Shown here: positions 48,931 to 60,967 of the stretch, one piece after another | Layout of the letters: each line of letters opens with the position of its first letter | How positions within the stretch are numbered: position 1 is the first letter of the stretch | NCBI GenBank assembly: GCA_021464245.1 | Contig: JADCRB010000025.1 | Span: 2,266,193 to 2,330,192, forward strand | Direction: 5' to 3' | Origin: Carallia brachiata | Taxonomy: Eukaryota > Streptophyta > Magnoliopsida > Malpighiales > Rhizophoraceae | DNA: 64,000 nucleotides | Translations under genes and position numbers: made by a program | The notes under the pieces: model-generated | What the model was told of the DNA's origin: nothing | The model's input: the letters and a program-made list of their open reading frames with translations, nothing else | The model's database searches: none

Positions 48931-50253
48931 TCATTAGAGCTTTCTCACGGTACATATATGATTGTCATCCCTGTAACCATAAGTTGCCTTTTTATTGTAA
49001 TTTATGCATGACTGATCAATAACTACAAATATACAATTAATATACAATTGATAGTCGTGGTATGATGTTTCACCCTCAGCTGTTGGCATCACATCTCTAT
49101 AGAATCAAAACAACCCGGCAAAGGTTTGGGCCCGACTTACGTGCGGCGTGAAGTGTTAATAGTTTATTATTCATTCCTCGTACACACCAACACGAATCGG
49201 GAGCCATCTCTTAGGGTTCAGAGTTCGATTTCAGAATCTAGAGTAAAGATCGAAGATTTTGCTACTTGGGAAAGAAAGATTTAAGTTAGAAATAAGGAAA
49301 GAATGAAGAAAGATAAGTAGAAAGAGAATAAAGAGAGAAGAGAGAACGAGATTAATGAAGCTCTAATTTCTTATTAACTACCATTCACAACTTGTTTATC
49401 CTTTATACAAGTACCTAATGGTCTGTCGTGCGACAACTAGTGTTAAAAAGGTAACAAACGTTCTACTACTCAAAAAAATAAAAAAATCGGTCTAACCAAA
49501 ACGATGCGTTTCACTAAACGATGGGTTTCACAAAGGAGCCATTCACTTAATGAAGCGATGCGTCTAGGAGCCATCCACTTATTACGTTTAATGAATAATT
49601 AAAATTGCGGACAGTTGTAGTTCAAACGATATTAACAGTATAATTAATATACTAATAAAAGAGAAGCCAAAAATTTGAATCATTAACCTCTCCAACTGTT
49701 TTTCTTCTCTTAATCAATTGGTCTAAGTCTATAAAATTTAAAAAAAATCAAAATCAAAATCAAAATCAAAGAACAATGAACTGGAAATGAATGAATGACT
49801 TCAATACCATTCTTTCTTTTTTTTTTTTTTCAATGAAGATAATAACTCATCATTAAGAAACAAGACATAAGAGGAAGGCGACTAAAGTTCGAAGATGAGA
49901 CTCCTTTAGATAAATTGGATCCTCAATACCACTCTTTAGCAACATCACTATTTTCTTCCTTTTTATCCCATTATCCTGCCAAATGAGCTATGAGCTACCA
50001 CAAAATGTAAGTAATTCTCCCATTTTGATAAATCCCGCACTCATTAAAACGAGATCTAAGTTACAACTACTGGCCCTTGCATTGTGCAACGACCAACATA
50101 TATGCCAGGCCCTTCTAATTTACATGCTTCAGGATTGTCTATATGTTGTACAGGCTACAGAGTGACGGTATATATATATATATATATATTTATTTATTTA
50201 GTTTTTTTTTTTTCCTTCTGGTCTTCAAAGATAATCTTGTATCATTCTATTAG
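48931..50253. other. Segmental duplication copy 2, 3' flank of PSI copy 2
   Basis: Aligns with 4440-4780 and then directly with 8413-8695, so it lacks the LTR element of copy 1. It has its own extra segment at about 49210-49765, absent from copy 1. That segment is T/A-rich with a gag-less, LTR-like look (TTTATCCTTTATACAAGTACC) and may be a solo LTR, but I cannot show its ends. A (TA)n tract lies at 50170-50190. Confidence 0.6.
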
Positions 50254-52272
50254 TTACCTGAACACATCAACCCTATCAATGACATCCAATGCTTTCTCCT
50301 TGTCAACACCAAAACTGATAATGGGAATCACAGAGGGTAACCTCTTGACGGCAAATGATTCGTTGTTTTCCCTTCTAGGTGATTGATTCGCGCTCGCACT
50401 TAGCCTATCATGTTTTCTCAATCTCTTTTTCTCAAAGTCAAAGTCATGACTCTTGCTCTTTCCTGGAAATCCTTTTTTCTTGCTAGAATCCTCCAACATT
50501 TTCTGATCTTCAGGAGTTAACAATGACATACTGGTTGAGCTTTTTACTGGCTGCTGATCCGACTTTCCAAGCAATGTACTAAGCGGGGACTTGATGAATG
50601 ATGTCACGCCCCCAACTTTAGCAACAGTCTTTGATTTGCTGACTAGATTGTGAAGCCACAGCACTAATTCAAGTAAATAGGCTTCAGTTTTCTTCTGGTC
50701 CGCATGGTAGAGAGTCTCAATCCAAATTACATTAGCTGAAGTAGCATCAGGCTGTCGGTTAACATCAGACCTGCATTCATCAAGACGGATTTTCGTTTAC
50801 TGCAGCATACTCTACTAAAAATTAAATACCACAGAATTCCGCTAACCTAGTATTTGCCCACTCTCCGACCCAACCGAAACCATGGTGCGCTCTGTTTTAG
50901 ATCAATTAGAACCATAAAGAAAAGCAATGATAGTTAGACAGTGAAAAATATTTACTGCATCAACAAGAGGAAATTTGCCCATGGAATTACTTGGCTGTGT
51001 TAGTGGCCATTGGAAGAAGCCACTGCATAGTCTTTTTCATCTCCTCTTTGATTCCTGTTACAGTGAACTGCAAGGGAAAATTACAACAAAGGTCAATCAA
51101 TTGGAATTTGCTTGGCTGAATTTTCCTGAAGTTTCTTCCTTTTTCCTTTTAAAAATAAAAAATAAAAAAGGAGGAAATAATAGTTCTCTTTGCTTATTAA
51201 TTTACTCGCTTTTTGAATGTAAAACCGCAATAATTTAAATCATCTCTTCCCTCTCCTTTTGCAGCAAAAACAACTACTGAAAAAATGACAAAGAACATAT
51301 CAACAGACCAAGAAATACCTCTTCTTTCACATGAAAAGTCTGTAATTTCGGACGTAAAGCTGATTTTATGCCAGGCGGCAACCTCTGGTATAATGAATCC
51401 CTCCTTTTTGGATTGATAGATCTTGATCTCACCACCTGAGAGCATCGAAATTTTCTCAAAACAAAGCTTCTAACACATGGTTTAGTAAAACGCAAGCACA
51501 TAGCTGAGTCACTAGAGAATTCTAAAACAGAGTCATCAACTTCTGGAATATAGATAACCTAAAATTGTTACCGCATCCGGCCCCTAGCAATCTAACCGGC
51601 AAGACAACAAAAATCAAATGGTCATCTCAGGAAAACTACAAAATAGGCCCTGAATATCCATTTAGCTCAGCTAGAGCTTCTAAGAACATCCCCAGCTTGG
51701 AAGCATCTGCGGGCAAATGTCACCCTGCCAGCCAGTGTTTCTTGAGGGAACATCAGGAACCTAAAGAATTAGCATAATTGCCTACTGGCCCAGATTGGAG
51801 CCTTGAATACGGTTACCCTAATGCACGATGAAGGTTGTTAGCTGATGTCATCACCATGATGGAGCTAAGTCCATGTACAGCTCATTAATTCATTTTTCCT
51901 TTCCATTTGTGGAGGAATTTATCCTTGCCATGCTGAAAGTTCAGCTAAAGATGTTTATTTGTTACACAATCTATATGAAGTCACAATGGTAAATTCGACT
52001 TTGAAGCCTCAATTGAAAGCTCGGTATGGCAAAATCCGTAATGAGAAACAATATAAAGAAGAGATAGGATGCTCACAAGTGCATTAATTTGCATAACTAC
52101 ATTTGCAAAATGCAAAGACAGGCCAAGGGATCCCAATCTTCGATGATTTCTCACAGGTTTTGTGACTGTTTCATTGCCATCTACCAGAAGAAAGAAGTAA
52201 CCAGATGTTAATCACTGTCTTTGGTGACAGAGATCAAGATTGTAATAGTCACCTAAACACACACACACACAA

Positions 52273-52317
<45 letters not shown>

Positions 52318-55300
52318 AGAGAGAGGCTCATGACACAATCTAGCGAGGAAATCAAACTCAAACCAGAGAAAGTAATTTAGAGAGGTAGATCACTTAGATC
52401 ATTGCCACTATGAAAACTAGTAATAACAATGATAGTAACCCTTGCCCACCAGAAGCAATAATAGACAGGGCATTAAAAGAGCACTAGAATATTTTAAATA
52501 CAAAAAGTAGTGGTCATGGTAAACGATAAACATAGTTATAGTCTTGAGGGTGGGCTGTGACTCTCAAAAATTGTAAAATAGTTTGAAGAACGTGTCCTTT
52601 GAATAAGATGATTAAAAATTTTAAACCAGAACAAACATGTTTAAAATCTTTAATAAATACGTACCAACGGTGCCAAAGGTGTTGTTTATTTCCATGAGCA
52701 GGATGTGGACAATATTTACAAGATTCTCCATCACCTACGTCCAAATAAGCAAGGAGCTTTCATAGAATTGACAGCCATTTTTTTTTTTATGGGTCGAATT
52801 CACAGCTTTATTGGATTATTCAGAACATTGTCAAATGATCACCAAATTAATTCAACATTCTTGTAGCATTTAAAGAGCAATGTTGGTGCCCAGAGAGAGA
52901 GAGAGAGAGAGAGAGAGAATCTAAAAAATAAAGAGTTAAAAAGATGAGCACCAACTAGAGGTGTCAAAAAGTGACCCGACCCGATAACCCGTTTGAATCC
53001 ATCCGAAAAAATTGGGTCAGGAACCCGATTTTTCAACCCGAATCCAAAAATGACCCAACCCGAAAATGACCCGAAAATTTTGGATTGGATCCGGGTTGGA
53101 TCCGGGTCACCCGTTGGGTTAAGAAAAAGACAAAATAGTGAAAATTTTTTTGACTTTTACCTTTGACTTATCTTTTTAAAATATTACTTAGTACTATTTT
53201 CGTAAAATATAGATATATATGACACAAAATTAATTTAAACGTTTAATTCATTATAGAAATGAGTTTTAATTTAATTGAAATGTTTTATTTTCGTAAAAAA
53301 TGACTTAAAAAATAATGGTTCAGTGCGAATTCGCCCGATTCGACCCGAATCCAACCCGAATTTGAAACGACCCAACCTTCCCCACCGAACCGAATGTAAC
53401 GTGACCTGAAAGTAACCCAACCGAAAATGACCCGAATCCGAAACGACCCAACCCGAACCCAACCCAACCCGACTTTTTGACACCTCTAGCACCAACAAAT
53501 TTTGCATGAAGATTTCCTAAGTCTCATTTTGAAGAAAGCAATATGAAGCAGTACGCTGTAGCTACCTCTTCCATACTTCTGGACCAAAGTGACTTTTTCT
53601 TTAGGTTTTTCACTAGCTTTCTTTGGATCTTTATTTCTGCACGCAAGAACGCAAGACTGCCACCTGCATTTACTTGAGGTTCTACAATTTAACAGGAATT
53701 TTCTTCTCTACAATTCAGCATTCATGGAACTGGGCCCTTAAGAAATTCATTCAAAGTTCTATGCAAGCTTTGTGTGGTGTGGACTTGTCATAATTCCATA
53801 CAAACATTTTCAAGACTAATTGGCATACACCAAACTGTCTAAAAGTAAAGTGCATCTACACATAAACGAGCTAAAAGTACTTCATGTACTATTCTCATCA
53901 AACCACCAAAAACAATATATCCAATAATTTTCCACGATTCCATACGAAATTACATCTTTCCTGCAGCATCAAAAAGTGTCTGCATTTCCTTTTTGTCAGT
54001 TTCATCCAAGTTCCTGACCCTCAGTCTTAGCAACTAAGGTCAGGAATTAACACAATCATCCGGCTTTTTCTAAAATTAGTTGAAAACTTCAAATTTCTTG
54101 GAAAAAAGAGTAGCATGTCATACCAGTCAATACTAAAACTTTTGGTATATATCAGGGTATCCAGACTGTAGTGACTGCAGCACAGGATCACATAAAGGGG
54201 CACCAAGAAGTTACCATTATTATTTAAAGCTGTAGAATCCTGTTGACCCCTATTCTGGTATTCTTGTTCAAGTCTGTCCAACATTTGCAATTCGTTGTAT
54301 AGATCCTGCAACCCAAGAAAACTGATGTCTTTCACTTCAAAGTTGTGTTCTCCTTTCACTTAACAGAACACAGGATAACTCAATACTGTTGTCGAACGTG
54401 AAAAGCAGGAAAACTTAAGCAGGCCTTATTATCTCATTGGAAAAAAAGAGAGACAGGTCTGGTTCTTCCCTCCTATCTGGAAGCGTAAAAAGAAGAGGAA
54501 AATTAAATAAGGAGGCTGTTGAGGCGTTTGAAATGCAAGACATTCCTGGGAATCTGCTTTGTCATCTTACATTTTTGGTGTTTCAAGTATAAATAGAACT
54601 GACCAAATTTCCTTATAATGATTATAAATATACCCTTATTAATTACCTTGCTCTATGTAATATAATTACTCGTTACTTTACTGCAACTTTTTAGCCAATA
54701 TTATTTTAAGAATGAAAAAAATAAAAGGGGGTTAATATAAAAAATATCATTAATTTTGCTTAAAGTAATAAATCTAACACGCAATGATTTTATATTAAGA
54801 GAATCTATCAGTTTCAATAACAAATTTATATAAATATGTCTGTTTCGATGATATAATAATCATATAAATTAGTGTCACATAATCTAAACAGATAAATTCT
54901 GTTCAAAAAATTTTCAAGAAATTTCACAGCATACTAGATTTTTTACTTTAAATAAAGTTGGTACTAAATTTATGACTTTTTAAAGTTAATGCTAGATTTG
55001 TTACTTTCAGTAAAATTGGTGATATTTTTATATATTAACCCAAATAAAAAGTCCATCAATCAACTCACATTCACCAGTGACAACCAGGATCCTAGGGGGA
55101 AACAAAATAAGACAACAATACTCACAGCTGTATACTGGACAATGGACATTAAAAGTCCTATCACAGATTCTGCTTTCTCCTTAATTTTTCTTTCGAGAAT
55201 AAGGTCCCCGCCGATTCTGGATATCAACTAAGAACAGATTAGCATACAGTGTGACTACCACAGGTTGTAACTTCAATGGCAAAACCAGAAGAAGGGCTAT

Positions 55301-56479
55301 ATAAAAATTTTACTTATCAAAATAACGGTCTAAGTTGTGCCACTGAGGATCTTTACACCGATTTCCAAACCGAACCACTTCTCGCAGGAAAATTTTCAAC
55401 TCTTCCCTGCAAGCATACTTCAATAAAGACTCCTGAAAACTTATCATACAATAGAAGAAAGAAGCATAAAGTTATTCAATGAAAGCCTGTCAATGGGAGC
55501 ACTATCCCGAAATTCACCTCTTGTCGGCTGCAACAATTCTCAAAAGTTCATCCATATCAGTAGATATTAGACTTTGCACGCCTTCAGAAGGAAAAACTAC
55601 TTCTCTCAAATGTTGAATACTTCTTTTCGAAACGGACTGCATAAGTTTGGAGCCCTTAACAATTGTGTTTGCCGCCTCAAAAGCGAATATTTGAAGCTCA
55701 TTGCCTTTAGTTGCCACACCAGAAGAAAATCTGGTATTTGGGTTTAAATTAGTCATGCTGCTTCCAAATCTGTCTAATAGCTCCACCGCTATCCCCAGTC
55801 CAAGATTACCAGCTCTGCCTAAACGTGAACTGACCTGCAAAACCAGCAGATTACAGTGCAGTGTCTCAAACCAAATTAATCATACAATCAGGTGCGCTCT
55901 CGCAAGATGTTTTGAAGGGTTATCTTGCAATATCTCCCACTAGCATTTCCAGCAGACTATCGGTTCCGGTGCTAGTTTAATTTTCTCACAATAAAAAAGC
56001 ATACTTTATTCCTTCATGGCTTAAATTACAGATCACCTTTTTTTTTCCCCCCCAAATATAGGTTCTGGGAATGCTTTAGCTGTGCAATTGACAAAAGCTA
56101 AAGAAAAAAAAAATGGAACGATCACCGAACACAGATGAAAGAGAAGGAGAAGAAGGAGAACAATAAACAATACCTTGGCAGCAATAGAGCTGGAGGATCT
56201 TGATTTGAGACATGGGTAGCATGGAATTCCATCGTAATAAATATCATAATCATCAACATCATCGTCAACCTCATTAGCCACTGGAAATGAAAAGGGTCCC
56301 TCTGGATGCTTTTCCTCTGTTTCTTGCTGCAGCCCCACCAACACATTTGACCCCTTCACGTCCGAGCCGCCTCCGCTATCACCACCACCACCAACAACAA
56401 CAAAAGCTTTGTTATGGTAAAGAACATGGTCATTGCCATCGAAATTCCCATTAGAATTCTTGGAGGAAAGACCTCCCAT
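50254..56479 (-). CDS. PSK SIMULATOR (PSI1)-like protein, copy 2, intact
   Basis: Twelve exons with GT-AG borders: 56479-56174, 55834-55518, 55406-55314, 55216-55126, 54305-54215, 53663-53566, 52734-52665, 52180-52077, 51435-51319, 51067-50991, 50891-50847, 50770-50254. The 1926 nt give 641 residues, close to the usual PSI length. The start MGGLSSKNS is an N-myristoylation consensus; Cys5 of copy 1 is Ser here. DUF3475 spans about 146-203 (GNELQIFAFEAANTI...), DUF668 about 370-457 (LGSLGLSLHFANVV, SLYQRLPPGIKSALRPKL, ETLYHADQ just after), followed by a Ser/Lys/Arg-rich tail ending FGVDKEKALDVIDRVDVFR. PSI proteins are nuclear growth regulators tied to phytosulfokine signalling. Two MITEs lie in introns. 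This is the likely functional member of the pair. Confidence 0.9.
52276..52326. repeat. (GA)n microsatellite in intron 7 of PSI copy 2
   Basis: A GA-rich run of about 50 bp, expanded relative to the same place in copy 1 (about 10738-10768). Confidence 0.9.
52956..53488. mobile_element. hAT-type MITE (533 bp) in intron 6 of PSI copy 2
   Basis: The ends are inverted: TAGAGGTGTCAAAAAGT on the left and the same from the right. It is filled with ACCCGA-type words and their complements. Perfect 8-bp target duplications GCACCAAC (52948-52955 and 53489-53496). The same point in copy 1 (around 11362) has no insert. The TSD length and TAG-GGTGT ends identify hAT. Confidence 0.95.
54729..55041. mobile_element. 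Mutator-like MITE (313 bp) in intron 4 of PSI copy 2
   Basis: The ends are inverted (GGGTTAATAT-AAAAATATCA on both sides, continuing for about 50 bp). Flanked by AAATAAAAGG and AAATAAAAAG (9 of 10). Copy 1 intron 4 lacks it (near 12573). GGG ends plus a 9-10-bp TSD suggest Mutator type. Confidence 0.85.
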
Positions 56480-57540
56480 GATGCTTCTTTAGCTCTGCAA
56501 TCAATAAACAGTTAGTACAACAAGAGCCCCCACCAATTAAAACTTAACAACACCAACTCAAAAGTGCCTAGCAAAATAGGACAAATAAAACAGATAGCAG
56601 TTACCATCAATAACAAAAACAAAACCAAGAGATTTCAAAACATATGAATATGAAAACAAGAAATGAAAACCAAAAACTTACAAACCCAGAGAATGAGAAC
56701 AGCTTTGAATCAGGGGGCCGCAGAACAGTCTTTTACAAACTCACAAAAAGAGAGAGAGAGAATGGTGACTCGTATACCCCGTAAACGAGACAGCTATAAA
56801 ATATTTCTATCCATAATTATTTAGGGATACATCACATGACTAAACATAATGGCCATGTTATGTGCAAACATTTTTTTTTTATATAAATTAAATTTTAAAT
56901 ATATTTAATATTATTTTAAATATATTTAGTATTATTGTAAATTTATGATTTTATAAAAACATTTTTTTGTAAAATTTTTTTTTAACGAATGCAGTTTGGA
57001 TCCAATTTAACTTTTTTTGTTTGACCATATACTTTTTTCGAATTATTTATTGGGTCCAAGTAGCTTTTTACCGGTTCAATATATTTTTTTCTCCTCTCTA
57101 AAGTAAATTGTTCGACACTTCAAGACTTGCCCTTTAAAATAAATAAGGTAAATGATACGTGTATCAAAAGTTATGTATTGAATAGAATATATATTTATTA
57201 TTATTTTATTATTTATTATTTACAAAAATTTTAAAAAATTTCTTAACAAATCTTATATAATATAAATACATTTTGATTTAAAATAAAATAGATTTTAATT
57301 TTAATTTTCTGAAATTTTACTTTATGTAACCTAGTTATTACGGGTTCAATGATTTCAATCCTTAAAATAGTCATTTTTTTAAAAAAAAAAAAAAGCTTGG
57401 TCCAACAGAAGAAAGCTGTCTGTGTGATTTTTTTTTTTTTACTATTCATAATAGTTAGTAGTTAGTTAATCAATATTTAAAGAGAACAGAAAAAACGAAT
57501 TTATAAATACTGTATCGAAGTATAAACATTTTATTTTAAG
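56480..57540. other. Upstream region of PSI copy 2
   Basis: The first ~350 bp match the upstream region of copy 1, and a weaker match returns at 57310-57420. Between them is a segment of AT-rich sequence (about 56830-57300) not in copy 1, with no recognisable ends. No gene. Confidence 0.55.
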
Positions 57541-57665
57541 GCCACAAATGTGGCCAAAGTGGGGCAGGCGGGGTTTGAACCCCCGCCTGCCCTGCATGCC
57601 TCCCAGCCAACCAGGTGGTTGGCTTAAGTGAACCCTTCTCTGACCCTATCAACTTGGAAGTCTCC
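57541..57665 (-). other. tRNA-like/SINE-like remnant with two strong hairpins
   Basis: Contains an 11-bp-stem hairpin (GGCAGGCGGGG / CCCCGCCTGCC, loop TTTGAAC, about 57560-57590) and an 8-9-bp-stem hairpin (AGCCAACC / GGTTGGCT, about 57605-57625). On the minus strand the first hairpin reads GGGGGTTCAAACCCC, a T-arm/B-box-like sequence. It does not fold as a full tRNA (no proper anticodon arm or acceptor stem), so a tRNA-derived SINE fragment is the likelier reading. Confidence 0.4.
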
Positions 57666-58287
57666 TGCAGCCTGCAGTAGACGTCATTTTTCTTATTTAT
57701 TTATTATTATAATCAGTTAGTATCAAATTCGACTCGATTTAGTCAGTTGATGAAAAACCTGATTACTTAATAAAAAAAAATAAGAAAAAAAATTATTTGA
57801 CTTAATTTTAAGGAGTCATAGGAACTATATATATAAAATAACAAATTAAAATTTTTTTTCTTATTTTTCTTAAAGTAATAAATTAAAACTATTGAAAGAT
57901 TTTTGTTCTCATTTTTTTTTAATTTTTACCTGCGTAGTTATATTCTAAAATAAATTACTTTTATCTTTAACTTTTGAATCAAGTAGAGTTATAATTAAAT
58001 TTTAAGTGGGAGCAAGCATTATTTTTCAGTGGGATAAGCACTATTTTTTTTTTTTTTGAGATAGTTACAAAACTTTTATAGTAAATCTAAACATTTCTAA
58101 ATTTCAGTGAGGACAATTGCCTCACTCTCCACAAGGTAGCTTTGCCACCAAGTTCACCGGCGGAGGCACATTTAAGTCACCCTGAAAAAAGAAACATTTA
58201 GGTATAGTTTAACTTAAAGTTAATCCTTCTTTATAATAGTTTTGCTCCCATTCAATTTATATTCACTCAAATTGAAAGGAATTATTG

Positions 58288-58496
58288 ATCTTTCAAGTAA
58301 ATTTTTTGAGATAAAGAAGTATGTTGTACATCTATAAGTGTACTGACTCTTTAAATTAGCTTTGATCTTGCTAGTAGCAATGGCCACAGTAAAAAGAACG
58401 TTCTCTGCAATGAATTGTATCAAGAGTGAGCTGGGCAATCTGATGGGAGACAAATAGTTGAATGATCATTTAGTAACATACATAGAAAATGTGTAT
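58288..58496 (+). pseudogene. hAT transposase C-terminal dimerisation remnant
   Basis: One plus-strand frame with three stops reads ALILLVAMATVKRTFSAMN followed by IKSELGNLMGDK and LNDHLVTYIENV. This is the signature of the hAT C-terminal dimerisation domain found at the end of DUF4371/TTF-zinc-finger transposase-like proteins. Nothing upstream or downstream restores the rest of a transposase. Confidence 0.8.
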
Positions 58497-60201
58497 TTAG
58501 TTGTCCTGATAATGAAAAAATTATAGAAAAATTTTAAAATATGAAAATCTGTTGAAAATAATTATAATAGTTATATTAAATATTTGAAACTATATAATTT
58601 CTATGCATTTTAAATTCATCAACTTTTGTCTTTTATTATTTCTTTTATATGTAGGTAAATTTTGCTTCCATAACAAAAATTTATAGATCCGCTATTGTCA
58701 CAATGTGAGCGTTGACTAAGGGAGATGAAAAAATCTGGTTGTCAAGTTGAGAAATGAATGCTGCACTAACCAATTAACCATTGATTGTGTGGTATTAAAG
58801 ATCAAATGTTTATTAATTTTATTTTTTTTAGTGAGTAAAATGGATTCATAATTTAATATTATTTAAATATTATTTTAAAATTTTTTATTCAGGTGAATCT
58901 ACTTATTGTATGATATATAATCATGAGTTAATTACACTTATTTAAAAAAAATAGTAAAAAAAAAATCACTTAAAGATCATCTTTCACAATATGTATCATA
59001 ATTTCCAATAAAAAATGCAAATAAATAACTTCACGATGAGAGAACTTCACTTATTGCCAAATAGCATTTTCCTTTCTAGCCAATCAAAAAATCACTTAAT
59101 CGTTGCTGCAGTGGTTATAAAAATCTTTGAACACTTAAAGCGAAGCAGTTCGGTCCCACGACATTATTTTCACAAGAATATTAAACGTCTTCTGAGATCA
59201 CTTAAGCTAATTTTAAGCGGTTAAGTATTTGCATGTAAATGCATAATTATAACCTTTTTATTCTCCATAAAAGGGAGAAAAAAAAAATTTCAAGTCATTA
59301 TAAATATGGTGATTTGAATCAGAACGTAAGCAAGTAACATGTTGCATAATATCATGGATTGTAAAATACAATCCAATTTTTTATTTTTATCATTAATTTT
59401 TATTTTTGACAAAAAAATATGATACAGAAAGGAGGGAAAGAGTGGAGGAAAAAAAAAAAGGAGGAAACTCCATACTTGAATCGAGAGCATGAACTTGTAT
59501 CGATGTTATTTTTGTCTTTTCATATTTTGGTAATATAAACAAGGAAATATTTGGTGGGATATTTTGGTGATATAAAGAAGGGAAATACTTAGTGAGATTA
59601 TTAAAGTATAATGAAAATAGTATATGTTGTTAGATGGTTAAATTTTAAAAAAATATATATATATAAACTGTTAGATATAATTGAATATATAAACTGCATA
59701 ACTAATTTAGTTTTATTTAAAGTTAAACTATGTAGTAGAGAATTATCAACAAGACTTAGATTTTCGTGTGCACATGCCATTAGTAGAATTCTCCTATTGT
59801 AGAAAACTAAATATTGAAAATATATATTTCTTTATTTATTTTTTGAAAGATTTATTTTCCCTATTAGTATCCTTTATGGTTGCACTAGATCTTGTTAGAA
59901 TCCTCTGTCAGATTATGATATGAGACCCTGTAAGATTATGGTCATATGTGATAAGAAAGCTCTCTGTCGAGTCAATGGCATCAAAGAAGAATTAAAACCC
60001 ATAATACCTGTGAAAACTGATAAGATAAATAAAACAAATAAAAATAAAACAAAATCAATAGCAATCTGGAGCTTTTAATTACTCATTCGATTACGCTCAG
60101 AAATAATAACGGAATTCTGTTAAATGTGTAAATGTTTAAAAAAAAAAAAAAAAATCATTAGCCTTATACTCAATTAGAATTCAGAGGGGAAAAAAGAGCA
60201 T
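58497..60201. other. AT-rich intergenic, no recognised gene
   Basis: Low-complexity and AT-rich. Short open frames have no recognisable motifs. Confidence 0.5.
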
Positions 60202-60967
60202 TCACATGAAGTCAAGAATGAAATCCTCAAGCTCAGTGGCACTGGCAGACAGACGAGCAGCTTCACTCAAGTCTATATTGTCGTCCAATCCCGAACCCGC
60301 CAAAGATTTTGCGTTGAGTCATCAGTTAATAAGTTCCAATAACAATCATCAAGCTTGGAAGTACCCCAATTTCCACCAAATTGAGATCCAGGGACGGCAG
60401 TAGCATCAGCCCATTGCCCTTTAAATTACTTGCAACAACAAAGGGTTGCTCGAAATTACGATCATCAGATGGTGTCTTGCTTGACGAGCCACTTTTACTT
60501 CGTTAGTCATGTTAAGGAGATGGTGATCATCATCTTCATAGTCTGATGATAACAAATGAATGAATGGATGCAACTAATCAGTGTTGCTGTTAGCACTAGG
60601 AAAATAATTATTACCAACGTTATTGCGGTGAATTGTTCGAGAACAATAATAGTTGGGGCCAGGAATGCCAGGCATGCCCACTGAAAAAGAATTTTGCCAT
60701 TGTATCCCATTGAAGATGATGGCGATGATGAAGAAGATTGATTGTTGCCAATTCCAATGCCATTGCCTCTCGAAAAGCTAATAAAATTGCCACCATAATT
60801 CAAACCAGAAGCTGACGCACGACGCGGGCTAATCCTGTCTTCGTTTTGCCGGCTTCTGGTTGATAAGCATTATTGTTACCAATGTAATAAAAAGAATCAG
60901 AAACTGGTTTAGCATTTTTTGGGACAAAAATTTCATTGCCAAAACCAATACTGATCTAGCATTGTTT
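60202..60967 (-). pseudogene. Out-of-frame C-terminal continuation of the MADS-box gene
   Basis: Downstream of the stop, natural-looking coding segments follow one another in different minus-strand frames. In order: AAAAAAVVAATADAENNA (overlapping the poly-Cys part), ISIGFGNEIFVPKNAKPVSD, ISPRRASASGLNYGGNFISF, SFSVGMPGIPGPNYYCS, a SKTPSDDRNFEQPFVVASN segment and a plausible C-terminus SATELEDFILDFM with stop at 60204-60202. At least five frame changes are needed. Either the C-terminal region is decaying or the assembly has indels in repeats. Confidence 0.6.

Noticed and set aside
57541..57665. A functional tRNA gene
   Set aside because: The T-arm-like hairpin is present but no acceptor stem or anticodon arm of the right geometry can be drawn.
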